NCBI RefSeq assembly: GCF_963678635.1
Contig: NC_087063.1
Coordinates: 1,280,287-1,344,286, forward strand
Direction: 5' to 3'
Length of the DNA stretch: 64,000 nucleotides
Source: Symsagittifera roscoffensis
Lineage: Eukaryota; Xenacoelomorpha; Acoela; Convolutidae
How positions within the stretch are numbered: position 1 is the stretch's first letter; every line of letters begins with the position of its first letter. Shown here one piece after another: positions 48,001 to 59,666 of the stretch. The translations under genes and the position numbers were made by a program. The notes beneath the pieces are model-generated. The model saw only the letters and a program-made list of their open reading frames with translations, was not told the origin of the DNA and searched no databases.

Positions 48001-48870
48001 TGCTACCGGTGGATATGGAATGAGGGGAGAGGTTTAACACTCTTGCGAATGGAAAGAGAGGGGGTCAATAGTTTCGAGATACGTAGGGTTCTGGGGATAA
48101 CATCTATCAGAACAAAAATAGAGACGCGGGCGTTGGAAAGGATGGGCCACGTCCTTCGGATGAGCAACAACAGGACAAATAAAAAAAAAGTTATACTAGG
48201 GCACTGGACAAACGAGAGAACACAACAGGGTAGGTTAAATGGAGGCGTGGTTAATTACTGGAGGCGACTCATAAGGGAAGCGGGAGAGGACTGGACGAAT
48301 ATAGAAAATTTAACACAGGACCGGAAAAAATGGAAGGCGACAGTGAAAAGGAGAAAAGAAGCGCTAGAGAAATGGGAGAGTGAAATGTGCAGATACAGGG
48401 GAGGGGAGAAACCTAGGAGCCAGGCGAGGTATCAGGGAGAAAACTTAACATGCAGGTGGGAGGGATGCGGACGAATTTGTAAAACGAAAGGAGGTCTAGT
48501 GCAGCATGAACGACGAGTTCACAGGATACAGGAGAGGGTGTTTAAATGCGATAGATGCAACAGAACTTTCGCGGAGAAGCACAACTTAACAAACCACAGC
48601 AAGAGCTGTAAGGGGGACCAGATGGGTAGGTGTGGGGACTGCGCGGTGACGGTAACAAGGGGTAATATGGCGAGTCATAGGAGGAGTTGCGGAGGAGGGA
48701 GTGGAACGGTAGGGAACACGGCGGCAAGGGAGACGGGAGGTAACAGGTACACGGGGACCAGGGAGAGGAAAGAGTGTGGATCCTGCGGAGCCTGGATCAC
48801 TGCTAATAACCTAGCCAAGCATGAGAGGAAGTGCCAAAACGAACCACCCAAGGCCCCCCGAGGGGCGTAA
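44990..48870 (+). pseudogene. LINE polyprotein (endonuclease / reverse transcriptase), frameshifted
   Basis: Frame 1 is open from after the TAA at 44987-44989 to 46027; frame 2 continues to the stop at 48868-48870. The join near 45982 (GTWK | VPRKKNMAQIDGF) needs a one-base shift. No ATG precedes the 2A peptide, so the true start is lost or non-AUG. Next come a PHD-like finger with cysteines missing (WPICGKEI...YVHMKC...FVCDRC) and a K/R-rich linker. The APE endonuclease shows WNIQG, LLSE, LGGDFNSS and, after the shift, SLSDHRP. The RT has GVDNVSVSAVK, NQNGFREGRSTCD, VLLDITKAYPRV, REGCATSPILFNVY and SLFADDSTLLG. The C-terminus (from ~48445) has one C2H2 and three CCHC-type fingers (CDRCNRTF, CGDCAVTV, CGSCGAWI), probably nucleic-acid binding. 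Confidence 0.87.
45077..45103 (+). other. 2A ribosome-skipping peptide (GDVERNPGP)
   Basis: The codons spell G-D-V-E-R-N-P-G-P, matching the 2A consensus D(V/I)ExNPG|P exactly, preceded by a hydrophobic LLVRA stretch as in active 2As. Skipping would occur between the codons ending at 45100 and starting at 45101. Such sequences at LINE N-termini can also act in protein targeting. Confidence 0.85.
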
Positions 48871-48896
48871 ATGGGAAACAGAACAGAACAGAACAG

Positions 48897-50799
48897 GAGT
48901 CGTCGAATTTCTTATGTCGACAATACTTTTTTATGACATTTGTTTGCGGCTCAACGGGCGTCTGCCCAAGTTTTTTTGATATTGAACGCTGATGATTGCA
49001 AGCTTTGTAGGTGTATGTAGGATAGGTTGCACCTCTGTGTTAGATAGATAGGACACGTTTTCCAATCCAAAATTATTTGTTTATGTGCAAAAAAAGTAGC
49101 ATAGTTTACAATTAACCGGTTTTTGAAGACACTTAGTTGTGTTGATTTTTTTGTTTTATAAATTTTTGCGCTCAAGTTTTTTGACATTCCGCATATGGTT
49201 TTTTTTTCCAATTTTAGTTCAATTCCAATTTTTTACGAAGGGGAATTCGAATTATGCTCTCCGACGATGAAAGAACAAATAGAGTTTATGCTCTCAGATG
49301 ATGAAAGTGGAAAAACTTTAGTTTCGAATGTGGATTTTATTAGGTTTTCCTTATTGTTTGCTTTAGAGTCAACTTACTGTATTTTTAAGAACCTTTTTAA
49401 AACCTAAGTCGCAAATATTGGTGCCACTTTTTGGGACACCGTTACAGCTTTTTGATACCATGTGCTTTGACATTCTAATAGTAATAAGTTAACACAACTG
49501 ATGTATTTTTAATTCATCAAATGAACCGAAAAAAGCTATTTGTTTCAAACAAGATAACAAAAATAAAATTTCGATATCAGAAAATTTCTAACTCGCAATA
49601 TGTCTCGCAGTTTTTTGAAATGCATGATTTATGCATAACATGACTTTATGCCAGGCTTCCCACTTGGAATCTATTTTAGAGACTAGTCTCTAGTGGTCTC
49701 TAATTGGTCTCTATTTTTTCAGAAGACTCTTCTTGGTTTATTAAACCAATAAACTGTCAATCGTGTAAGATTTTTGAAATTCAAAGAGTTTCAAATAGAT
49801 GCGTTGGTTTCTTCCGAACTCGGAAGATGATAATTATTCAAAAATGAAAGTAAACTCGTTAAACGAACGAGTTTCTAAGTGTAGATGAACAACGTAAAGT
49901 TTTTGTTTAAATTGTGTTTCTAACCTTTTTCCGTGGCAGTTTGACTTAACAAGCGTTATCAAATCGGAATGTAGACTTGTTTTTTTTCGGGTTAACAACT
50001 AGCGTAACAAAATCTGTTGAATCAATTGCTGACATGTTGATGTCTCATACTCATGCCTGCTGATATGCTAAACTCCTGGTGCAATGTTTGTAACTAAGAA
50101 TTTTTTCAGAATTAATTGATTTTCTAGTTGGCTTCATGGTTTTCGTCCCAATTTTTGTAGGCTTGCTTGCCGGATGTATTAATTTTTTGAAATACTTTGT
50201 TTTCTAAATTGCTTGCTTTAAAATAAATTTATATACAAGGCAAGTTTTAAAGGTTCAATCAAACAAGCCCATTTTTTTCTATTCAAAGTTAGGGCCCTCG
50301 GAAAAGACAATAATTTTTAAGCGTTTTTTGAACCTAATCGACTTTTTTTTCGAAAACTACCCTCTGTAATCTGAGTTTTTGCGTAAAATCGAAAAAACGG
50401 GTCGTGTGAATCTCTTCTGTATAAGCGGCTGCGTCCAAAAGTTTTTTTTCACAATTAAAGCTATGGTTCTCGGAAAAGTGAAAATTCTGATTTATTGACT
50501 GTTTTTGGAAACTTTTTTGACTTTTCTCGATAACTACCTTGCCAATTCTTAGGTTTATTTGATCGATCGAGAAACTCTGTTTTGGCAATTTCCTCTGCTA
50601 AGTCGACTACGACCTTCTTTTTGCAGTTGATTGTTTTCGGAAAGTCAAGTTTTTGAACTTTTGACCGTTTTTTAGAAACCGACTTTTCTTATAAACCAAT
50701 TTTTTTTTTGAGATATACGAAAATTTTGGTTCTTGTTTTTTTTTCTCAACATTTTCATTTTTTCTTGACTTTTTATGTTTGTGCTGTATCGTAAGTGGT
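48897..50799. other. Intergenic region without recognised genes
   Basis: AT-rich DNA with many poly-T runs. Short ORFs here have no family signature. The repeated CTCGGAAAA phrases around 50295-50640 suggest degenerate repeats, leading into a hairpin repeat end at 50800. Confidence 0.4.
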
Positions 50800-50826
50800 G
50801 TGAAGCTCCGCTTCACCTCTGTGTTA
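50800..50826 (+). repeat. Hairpin end of dispersed repeat family
   Basis: GTGAAGCTCCGCTTCAC followed by CTCTGTGTTA. The same hairpin-plus-tail occurs at 52824, 56204, 60784 and 61452 (variants), always in this orientation, and here, at 52824 and at 60784 is preceded by a TATCG(T/C/A)AA string. Confidence 0.7.
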
Positions 50827-50954
50827 AACTTGTGAGATAGGTTTCTTGTAAGCAGAAACTAGATTCTTTCTGGCAAACAACTTGTCTTACAGTTACTGCC
50901 CACTGAGCTCAAAGGATGAAAACCCTTCCTCGATATAAGATTTTGAAGCTTTTT

Positions 50955-52061
50955 GTTTTTCCTACTTGTTTGGCTGGGATTCATTCCACGTATACTACAG
51001 GTGAGTCTCTAGACTGAATATTTTTATTGAAGCGGTCTTTAGTTTCTTATTTCCTTGTCCAAAATGATGATTACGAAAAGGAAGAAATATGAGTTAAAAT
51101 TTAAGCAAAATGAATTCTCACAACGACTGTGCTCAAATTTTTCTGTTTCTATAAACTTCTGGGAATGCTGTAGTGAGTTATCTGCCTGTGTGGTACAAAT
51201 TGATATAACTACTCGAGGCACTGCTAGTAGTTCTTTTGACGTTTGTTTTCTACTTTTTATTGATGTTTTTTTAATATTCGTTCAAGGGTTCACGAAAGAG
51301 TGACAAATCATTTGAAAATTCTTCCTGTTTATTCGTAAACGAAAATGTCTAGTTGGTAACACTTTTTCAACGTGTTTCCAGTTCTTTGAAATGGTTATTT
51401 AGTTTACGTGACGTCTCAGTAGCGATTCTTATAGCTTTGCAAAGAAAATTAAGTTTTCTGTCTTTCAGTTCCTAGACTTCATGAGCGTTTTCCACGTCGT
51501 TTTATTTTCTGAGATAATTTGTGTTTTTGCCGTCTCTCACAGACTTTTGGGCGTTGCTTGAAATTATTTTGTTGGAAGTTGCTTTTACTTTTTTTGGAAT
51601 TGATAGTTTATTTGAATTCAAAACCTTTCTAAATTTGGTTGGCGGATATTTAATTCAATATTTATTCCATACAATGAAAGTTTATTGTTTTGATTTTTTG
51701 TATGAATGCTCTGTTAAGGTTTATAAGCTATTAGAGTTATCTGAATTGCCATTTTCAGACACAGCAATGAGAGACAAGTGGAAGAAGAAGCGAGTGAGAA
51801 GACTGAAGAAGAAAAGGAGGAAGATGAGGGAGAGGTCAAAGTAGAGGTCAAGGTCAGGTCAACCAAGTTAATCTGAAACCTTCTTCCATTTATTTCACAA
51901 TTGAAGCTATGTCATTCTTCACAAAGTTGACTGGCTTTCGAGTGACTGAAATTGGATTCAGACCTTACCCAATGACTGATATCGACCTGAATGGATCTTT
52001 GCGTTTTGAGCTGAGAAATTGTCTTGCAAAATTTTAGTTCTGAATGCTTGTAACTAATAAA
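50955..52061 (+). CDS. RPL41: Ribosomal protein eL41 gene, copy 2 (coding exon 51767-51844)
   Basis: The coding exon carries the complete 25-residue eL41 (MRDKWKKKRVRR... ending MRERSK, stop at 51842-51844), a basic helix of the 60S subunit at the subunit interface. An ideal donor (ACAG|GTGAGT at 51000/51001) upstream and an acceptor (ATTTTCAG at 51751-51758) just before the ATG suggest a non-coding first exon ending at 51000 and a 758-bp intron. A pyrimidine-rich TTTTTCCTACTTG near 50956 could be the 5'-TOP start typical of ribosomal-protein genes. AATAAA is at 52056-52061. Exon 1 and the transcript ends are inferred; the peptide assignment is firm. Confidence 0.85.
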
Positions 52062-52261
52062 GTTTCTTCCTAGAAAACTTTTGATCTAAGAGGAGTAAAA
52101 CTGAGTAAAAATCAGATCATTTAATTTTTGAAGAATTGAGTAAAGTTCATATCAAGTCATCGTTCATGATTTTTTTCATTCTTCCAACTTGCAAGAGCAA
52201 GTGTAAAGAATGAAAATCTGTAAGAAAATGTGAAGTTGCTTTAGCGAAACTTGGAAAAATC

Positions 52262-52850
52262 AAAAATCCTTCCCACTTGGCCTAGAGGTAACGCGGTGTC
52301 TTATGTACCCTATGGTCTGGGGTTTAAGTCCCGGCGGGAACTTGTTTTACTCAGTATATTTAAATTGAATTGTTTTGAATTGTCGCGAGAAAAATGAATT
52401 GTCTGCTCATTTGTAGGCCTTGTTGCCCTATATGGAATTTTCTTGTGCTGGCAGAATTTTTCAATGTAGATTCAAGTGTTTTTGTTTTACTCCTGGAATT
52501 TTTAAAGTTAATAGCCCTGACGTTGTAAATTTTCCTTGCTTAAAAGCTTTATTCGGCCTAGTCGGTTTCCACCTGTTTTAATGGGTGTAGTTACCGTATT
52601 GTGTCAATTCAAGTGCAAAATATGATTGATTTTGCTGTGAAAAGATCAAGTAGTTTGTGTTGCAGGATTTCAAAGTTCTGAAACTTGAGGTGATTGGGTT
52701 TTACGACTCTTTTCTGAAATGATTTTCATTTTTCCCCAAAAATACTTGATTTTCGATTTTTTTATGCTCGTCTTTTTTATTCGCTAGCTTGCTATGCTTC
52801 TCTTGCGCTGTATCGCAAAATATGCGAAGCTCCGCTTCGCCTCTGTGTTA
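52262..52850 (+). repeat. tRNA-derived repeat ending in hairpin
   Basis: 52266-52345 resembles a tRNA: A-box-like TTGGCCTAGAGGTAACGCG, T-arm CTGGGGTTTAAGTCCCGG and a mostly paired acceptor (TTCCCAC/GCGGGAA). The anticodon arm does not pair, so this is a SINE-like module and not a tRNA gene. The unit ends at the hairpin GCGAAGCTCCGCTTCGC (52824-52840) plus CTCTGTGTTA. Confidence 0.6.
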
Positions 52851-53007
52851 ATAATTATTTCGAAAGCTACCTAATGCCAAACTCAAAGTTGTTTCCAATG
52901 TTCAAGCTGTTTTTTCGTGTTTGTTTTTAATTTGTTTGCTTAGCATGTGAGCTGTTTACCATGTTTGTTACTCAAGCTTCGAAAGAAATGTATTTTGTTT
53001 TTCAGTT

Positions 53008-56000
53008 ATGACTGTAGTAAATAAGCGGCCAGCTGAGTGGAAGGTAGGAGAAAGTTCTTCGGCCGCCAGCTCACTCAAGAAATCCAAACTGTCTCACTCG
53101 GCCTCCCTGGGCAAGAATCTGTCCAGCAGAGATTTCTCCAAACTGAAAAAAGCTGGAAAGACTGGCAATGTCAACTTGCGTCAAATCAAAACATCCAACC
53201 CAATTGTGACTAAGCTGGAAACAGCGCAAAATGGAACTGACAGCGATTCGAAAGTTCGTTACCACTACTCACATAAGTTTGGAGAGGAGAAAGCATCTTC
53301 AAGTTCACTGAGTGAGACAGTTGACAAAACATCATGGAAAAAATCTTCAGATTTTGACAAAAGTTCTTGGAAAAATTCATCCACAGTGCAAAAAAGTGGT
53401 AGAGAAGCTTTGGAAAAACTAACCAAAAAGCAGAAAAGGAAGCTGAGAGAAAAGAAAAGACCTCATTATGAAGACGTGGTGGATATCAAAAAAGTGTGGG
53501 AGGAGTTAAGAGCAGAGAACAGTAAGGAGAAACAAGCCAAGCTGAGTGAAAAGATTCTGAATAAGTTGTCGGATGAGAAACTGCTGCAGTTGTGTCATTC
53601 ACACGACACTTGCAGAGTAATTTGCTGGGCCTACAGATTCGCCAAACCGGATCTGAAGGCCAAAGTCTTTTCAGTGTTGTACCCTTCGTTTGAGAGTTTA
53701 GGTAATTTGCTTTCTTATTCAATCTATTTTTAGATGATTTTTAAATATCACAGAACGTAGTGAAGACAATTATAAAGGCTGTGTTGATTTTTGTTTTCTT
53801 TTTACCCTTGCGACAAGCAAGGATATTGCAATCGGGTACTTAACTTTCCCCTCGTAAAAAACTTTGTTCACAGGACTCTTCTGGACTCATCTTTAGTAGT
53901 ACCTTGTTTATTCAGAATGTATTCAAATTTCTCAGCGTTCCCCGCCTACTTAGCCTGAAGGTTACAAATACGCCTGGAATGGCAATGGTCCCGGGTTTGA
54001 ATCAGACCAGGACCTGTTTTTTTCACACGGGAGATATTCTGTTTTAAAAAAAAACTGTCGAACAATAATTTGTCAGCTTATCTTTTGTCGGCTTAGTTTT
54101 CACATCCTGAAATCGTTTTTTTTTGCTGCGCGCTTTTTTTGTTAATATTACTCTTCGTGTTTGATTTACTCCTTTATTTTGTAATTTTTTTGCCTTCATG
54201 ACTTTGTATTTGCGTTGTTTTTTTTTCGCTTAAAAGTCTGCTTCGGCCCAAATTATTTCGCCCTATTCTTTATCGGTTTAGTGACCTAATTTTGGGTCTT
54301 TTCCAGGTGAAACATAATTTCTGCGCTCTCCGCTTTTTTTAATTTGGTTGTTTGTTTACCACTCGGTTTGTTGAAATTTCATTGTTATGGAATTTTTTTT
54401 CACTTTTTTGAAGTATTTTTCAGTAACTTCTATTGGTTTTCACAAAAGGGACTAGGGTTTTAATAGACAAGTCTTTTTCCATTTTACACCTTTCTCTTCA
54501 ATCTTCGAAAAAGTCTATGGGGGAATAATTAACCAGTCTATACTTCATTTAAATGTGCCTGAGTGCTATCTCCCCATGTTTAAGCTTTCTCAATTTTGCA
54601 TGTTTAACGAAAAAATTTTGCACGTTTAATCTACATATTCAATATCTAAGCTATAAGCCAGGCCGATGGAAAGGCCCAAGTCTATAGCAAGTACGCCAGG
54701 ATGGGAGTGGAGGAGTGCAGCGTAGCGCAGCGCAGCCCAGTGTAGTGTAATTTAAAGTTGGATTCATCTCTCTACACATGTAACGGGCAATCTTCGTTTC
54801 AGCTTTTATTTCAGCAAGTTTGAAATGAGTTACCTCATGGTGGGGTTCTGTCAGGGTTGTTTCAGGGATTGCAAAATGAATACCTAAATCTTTTCTAGTT
54901 TTAGAACTATGCCGTTTCTTGCGATCTTCTCAAAAATGGGTAATCTCAACCCCATAGTGTTGTGCTGCTGGTGTGCACTCAGGTGTTGCAAATCTTGCCT
55001 CCTAATATACCTGCTCAAATCCTCTTAATTTCAGAGATATGACGTTTTTTATGTTTTGTTTTTGAGTTTTAAAAAATAAAACACTTGAAAAATTGTGACT
55101 CGTAACCTTATAGTGGGGTTTTGTCAAAAAACTCTAATGGACTGCAATTCATGACTCCAAATATGACTGCTCAAATTCTATAAGCTCCCGGGTTCGACGT
55201 TTTTTATAATTTTTTTAAAAAAGGTTTCACAAAAATTAGGTTTCAAAATTTTCACAAATTTTGAAGTTCTCAATCCTACAATTTGGAGCTGTCTGGGTGC
55301 TTTCAAATGGTGGCCAGTTTTGCCTCCAGAAGTTACTGCTTAACGCCGTTATACCCTGAGATATGGCGTTTATACAATTTTTCAGGACTAAAAAGTTGAA
55401 TATTTCAAACTTGAAAAAAAACTTTGCAAAGTTTGAATTTGTCGACATTGTGGTGGTGTGATGTCAACAATTGCAGATATGGCTCGCATACTATAATTGG
55501 ATAAATAATTTTTTCTTTTCGAGATATGACGTTTTTTTAGAAAATTGTTTAAAAAATGCTCAGATTTTTTTTCAATCATCGAAAGTTTCTACCCTACGGC
55601 GGTGTGATGTGAAGTTACCCACAAAGGCTGCAGGAGTGGCCGCTAAGTTTGACTGGTCTAACCCTTTCGTTATTCTCAGATCCAATCAGCCATCCATTCA
55701 TTCAACAAGCCATTCCTTAATTTAGCTATCCTGACAATTAGCAATCTATCCACCAAACCAAAAACCCATCGATCAAGCCTTTTTCATCAAGGGATTCATC
55801 CAAGTAGCCATCCATTTATCAAGCCATGCATATATCGAGCCATCCATCCATCTTGTTAACCAAGCCAACCATGCTTTCAGTCATCGATCCATCCATCCTT
55901 CTATCTAGCCATCCAACCAACCAGTCATCCATGGAAGGAGCCATGCATCAGTTCCGCCACCACTCAAACAATCCCTTAAAATTTATTGTTCCAAGTTTTT

Positions 56001-59000
56001 CATGACAACTATTTTTGTTTTTGCTCGATAATTTTTTTTCGAATTTTCATTAAACGCTATCGAATGTGTTTCTGGACGCGTTTTCCGCAAACAAAACATC
56101 ATTCCAGATAATATTTGGAAATTTTTTCTGTGGACTTTGTGGCCTTCTTTTCCGTTCCTGTCTGCTAGCTGGCAATGCTATTATTGTGGTATCTCAATTG
56201 ATTCGAAGCTCCGCTTCGCCTATGTGTTTAAAAGTATGCCTAAGTTCATGTTGGCTTATAAAATCGAAACATTTTTTCTGTCTGCTTGAGTTCATTTTGT
56301 CTTTTCCAATTGTATATTGTTTTTTTTTAAAAAAGACATAAGCGTTTGCTTAAAAGTTTAGGCTCTTTTTCACTCCCAGAAAATTTTACTGCCCTCAAAT
56401 TTGAGTTTTAATTTTGAAAAACCGTTTAAAATTGCCAGAAAATTATGAAGTTTTGCACGGGGAACAAATTCATCATTCGAACACATTTTTTCTTCATACC
56501 TAGTAGCGAAAAATCTCAACCGTTACGATAAATAGCGTGCAGAAGTATTACAAAAATGGAAAGTTTGCAAAATGAGGGAGGTTATAAAAGAGTCAAAATG
56601 AATATGGAACAATTAATACAAAAGACAAATTGCTTAAAATAGAGACGTTTGTCTTTGGTTTGGAGTTTCATAATTACCCTTAAAAAGTATGGATCTTCCA
56701 AGAAAAATTTGAGTGTTTTCGATGTTTTATCTTGATTTTATTCTCAGCCAAATCGAGATATGGGAAACACGTTGCGCTGGCCCTCATCCGTCACAACAGC
56801 AAATCCCAAAATGTGAAACTGATCTCATCGCTTCAGAACAAAGTGAAGGAAATGTTTGTCCACTGCTTCGCCAATGAGGTTGTGGAGGAGTTGTACAACT
56901 GCCACGCCAATCAGAATGAGAGGACGGCCATGCAACACGAAGTGTACAGTCGCTACTTTGTCATGAAGGCGGCCGAGGAGGAGAAGGAGAGAGAGGAGAA
57001 AGAGATGGGGCAGGGGGGCAAAAGAGGCGAGAGAGAGGGCGAGGATCGAACTATGCAGATTAAGAGTCTACAGGTTCGTCGGATCTTATACCAGAGGATG
57101 CTGTTTGTGCTTACGGCATGTGTTAAGACTTGTGTTTTTAGCCTCTCCTGAGTAGCGAATCTCTGAAAAGTAACCAATTTTTGTTCTTGATCAATTTCAT
57201 TGGAGAAGTGTACGTCCAAGTCTGTAAGAAGTTACTGGATACGATTAAGTATGAAGTATTTGTATTGATGAAGCAGTGGTCGTCTTATTTAATCTCATTT
57301 TGACTCTAATTAATGCCTAATTGTTGGCAATATTGGTAACATTGAGGAACTTAATTGTCAAAAGACAGGTGCATTTAAAAAACAGATTCATTTGTTTTTT
57401 TTTACATAGTTTCAAGGAGCTGAAGTGAGTAGCAAATTGGTTTCCGGCGGTATATTGAAGTTTTAGCGCAGTTAACTTAGTTCAGGTTCGTTGACCGAAA
57501 AGGATATTTCCAACAGTTTAAGAACATTGTCCAACCATGTTTCAGATGCTGCTGGAAAAGAGTCCCAACCTGCGATCGCCAGTGCTGACATCAGTTAAAG
57601 CATTTGTGCTCAAGTGCATCTCAACTTCCGCAGTCAGACACTCCTTCGCCCACAAGATCATCCTGGAGTACTTCACAGTGCTCCACCGGGATACCCAGCA
57701 GGGGGGCAGAGGGGTGATTGGGGCAGAGATTGTGCCGCTGTTGAGGGACTGGCTCATCCAAATGGCACACACGCCCAATGGCGCCAAAGTCAGTTCAATA
57801 AACTAAATATTGTAGAAGAAATTGCGGCCTTTTAATATCAATTTTAGAAACAGTAGAAGAATTAAGCAATGATAGCTGTTCACTGTGCAAATAGCACAGA
57901 ATGTTTCGAACATAGTCGTAAAAATACAAAAAAAAGCTATTCAAATGAGTGGTGTGATTCAATCTTTTTTTTCAACGTGGTGTGATAGAAAAAATCTGAA
58001 CGAAAAATTACAACTTAGACATATTTGTCAGTCATAGTAGAACAGGCAAATTAGGCAACAGTTTTGTTAGAAAAATGATTAGAAAAACAAAAAATGTTAT
58101 TAGAATGAAAAGAAAAACTCATAAATTATCCAAAAATCACTTTTACTCGACTGAAACTAAGTTTTCGCCGGTTTCAAACCGGTCTTTCTCGACACTACAA
58201 AAAAATTTTGTGCATTTTTTAATGTGATTCGAATCATTACTGAAAGGGCTGTAATATGATGTATCACTCAACTCAGTCCAGATTATTTGTGGTACCTGAT
58301 TTTGCGTGGAAAACAAAAAAAGAAAAAAACTAAAATTCCCGAATACAAAATTACTCCCCATTTTCAATGGTCGGAACAATTAATCTTTCATTGTTTTCCG
58401 ACTATAACAAATGCGTTATTCATTTCAACTTTTTTCTTGTTTAGTTTCAAACTCAATTAATTTGGCTGAAATCGAGTGATGAAAATATTTGAATTTGATT
58501 ATAATTTCGCACAATTGCGAATGATCGAATACTCTTAAATGTAATCATTGTCGTTGGGAACTCGGTTGCGTAACATTTCAAATTATTTCAGGTGGTTCTC
58601 TACGCACTGTGGTACTCAGACACGAAAGACCGCAAGGCGATTCTGAAGATGTTCAAGGAGAAAATAATAGAGACGAGTCAACACGAAACGGCATACCTTA
58701 TTATTTGTGCAATTCTAGACTGTGTAGACGATACTAAACTGATCAACACGACAGTTTTGCAACCTCTCATTAAAGATTTTGACAAAGTTGTTAAAAATAA
58801 TTTCGGTCTCAGGTGTATTATACATGCAATTTACCCGCGTTATGGACTTCTGTTCAACGTGGAAGTTACGAATTTATTGGCCCTTGGAGACGATAATGAA
58901 AACAGTAAGAAGCCGAAAGACGTGAGGTACAAGGAGTGCGCACAAACTGTTCAAACCAAAGTGCAAGAATACTTGATTAATGCACTTGATGGAAATGCAG

Positions 59001-59499
59001 CTGCTTTTGAAGAGAAGGCCAATTTTCACTTGGTGTCTGCATTCTTAAAGAGCTCATTTGTCGACGCAATTGGTAACAGTGAATTCCCAATTTTTTTTGC
59101 ACTAGAAAAAATTGTAATTATTAAATAAATATAATATTTGAATTTTTTGTTCTATTTTAATCCCCAGTAAATGTTTCAGTCAAAACGAAACTTTTGCAGA
59201 AACTTGCCAGTCTCTACGCAGAAGATGACAGTTTTCCACAAGCGTTCTTAAGCTTTTCAATCATGAAAGGACTGCTAGCTGAAGAACATCTGTGCAGGAA
59301 CGAGTTTGCAGTCATTTTAGCCTCCCAATTGAAAGAATTGCCAGATCAGAAGCTACTACAATGGTGCAAAGATGAAAGCTTCAGCAAGAAACACACAATT
59401 TTGGTGAAACTAATGCCTTTGAATGAAAAACTGAATCTCAGAATAACTAAATTGACCTCAGTTAAGTCAGAGAAAAAGAGAGGCAAAAACTCAAAATGA
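53008..59499 (+). CDS. PUM3: Pumilio homolog 3 (Puf6-type nucleolar RNA-binding protein), five exons
   Basis: Exons: 53008-53701, 56748-57073, 57546-57788, 58592-59072, 59168-59499; phases agree and give 691 residues plus stop (human PUM3 is 648). PUM3/Puf6 is a nucleolar protein with an L-shaped array of Pumilio-like repeats, needed for large-subunit rRNA processing. Exon 1 encodes a Ser/Lys-rich basic N-terminus, then KKQKRKLREKKRPHYEDVV and VWEELRAEN of the family. Exon 2 has AKSRYGKHVALALIRH and an expanded E/K/R/G-rich insertion near its end. Exon 4 has ALWYSDTKDRKAILKMFK, ILDCVDDTKLI and a C-terminal CPL-like region. Exon 5 ends in a basic tail. TTTTTCAG lies two bases before the ATG, so a 5' UTR intron or a trans-splice site is likely. 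Exon 5 could also start at 59180 (same frame, four codons shorter). Confidence 0.9.
53806..54330 (+). repeat. Dispersed repeat with 5' hairpin and tRNA-like module (PUM3 intron 1)
   Basis: It begins CCCTTGCGACAAGCAAGG..ATTGCAATCGGGTACT and contains the B-box-like CCCGGGTTTGAATCAGACC (~53990) and CTTTTGTCGGCTTAG. The same order of blocks is seen at 59667-60300, and the start alone recurs at 61891. Confidence 0.6.
54880..55640 (+). repeat. Degenerate ~155-170-bp tandem array in PUM3 intron 1
   Basis: GAGATATGACGTTTTTT-like phrases recur near 55034, 55190, 55365 and 55521, each preceded by a variable CTCAAAT/GTGTGATGT-type stretch. Divergence is high, so unit boundaries are approximate. Confidence 0.5.
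55680..55940 (+). repeat. Degenerate CCAT/ATCC microsatellite
   Basis: Imperfect CCAT, ATCC and AAGCCAT units dominate this stretch of PUM3 intron 1. Confidence 0.8.
56204..56229 (+). repeat. Hairpin end of dispersed repeat (PUM3 intron 1)
   Basis: CGAAGCTCCGCTTCG followed by CCTATGTGTTTA, a copy of the recurring hairpin terminus. Confidence 0.6.
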
Positions 59500-59666
59500 A
59501 AGGTCTTCTTTTGTCCTCGATTTTTGGAAACCGGAATGCCATGTGAGCTTGAAATTAAATTTAAATGTTGAAACTTGGTTTCTATCTCAACCCTTCCGCA
59601 TGTCTAGAAATGAAATTTGCGGAACTGGCCTGAAATTAAGCCATTGAATAGTTTTCAATATAATTA
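59500..59666. other. PUM3 3' flank
   Basis: A short AT-rich stretch after the stop. No canonical AATAAA is seen; AATTAAA near 59553 is a possible variant signal. Confidence 0.3.

Larger units (their letters stand above)
43385..48896 (+). mobile_element. LINE-type retrotransposon with 2A peptide, PHD-like, endonuclease, RT and zinc fingers
   Basis: The unit consists of five tandem monomers (43385-45010), a coding region (44990-48870) and a short (ACAGA)n tail (48876-48896). Encoded in order: a 2A peptide, a degenerate PHD finger, an APE-type endonuclease, a reverse transcriptase and C-terminal zinc fingers. A one-base frameshift near 45982 makes this copy defective. APE-type LINEs with N-terminal 2A sequences are known from sea urchins and other animals. 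Confidence 0.88.

Noticed and set aside
49195-51303. Small ORFs at 49195, 50334, 50607 and 51055
   Set aside because: AT-rich, low-complexity translations without family motifs, splice logic or conservation evidence.
52266-52345. Functional tRNA gene
   Set aside because: The T-arm and acceptor pair, but the anticodon arm does not, and a repeat body follows; a SINE head is more likely.
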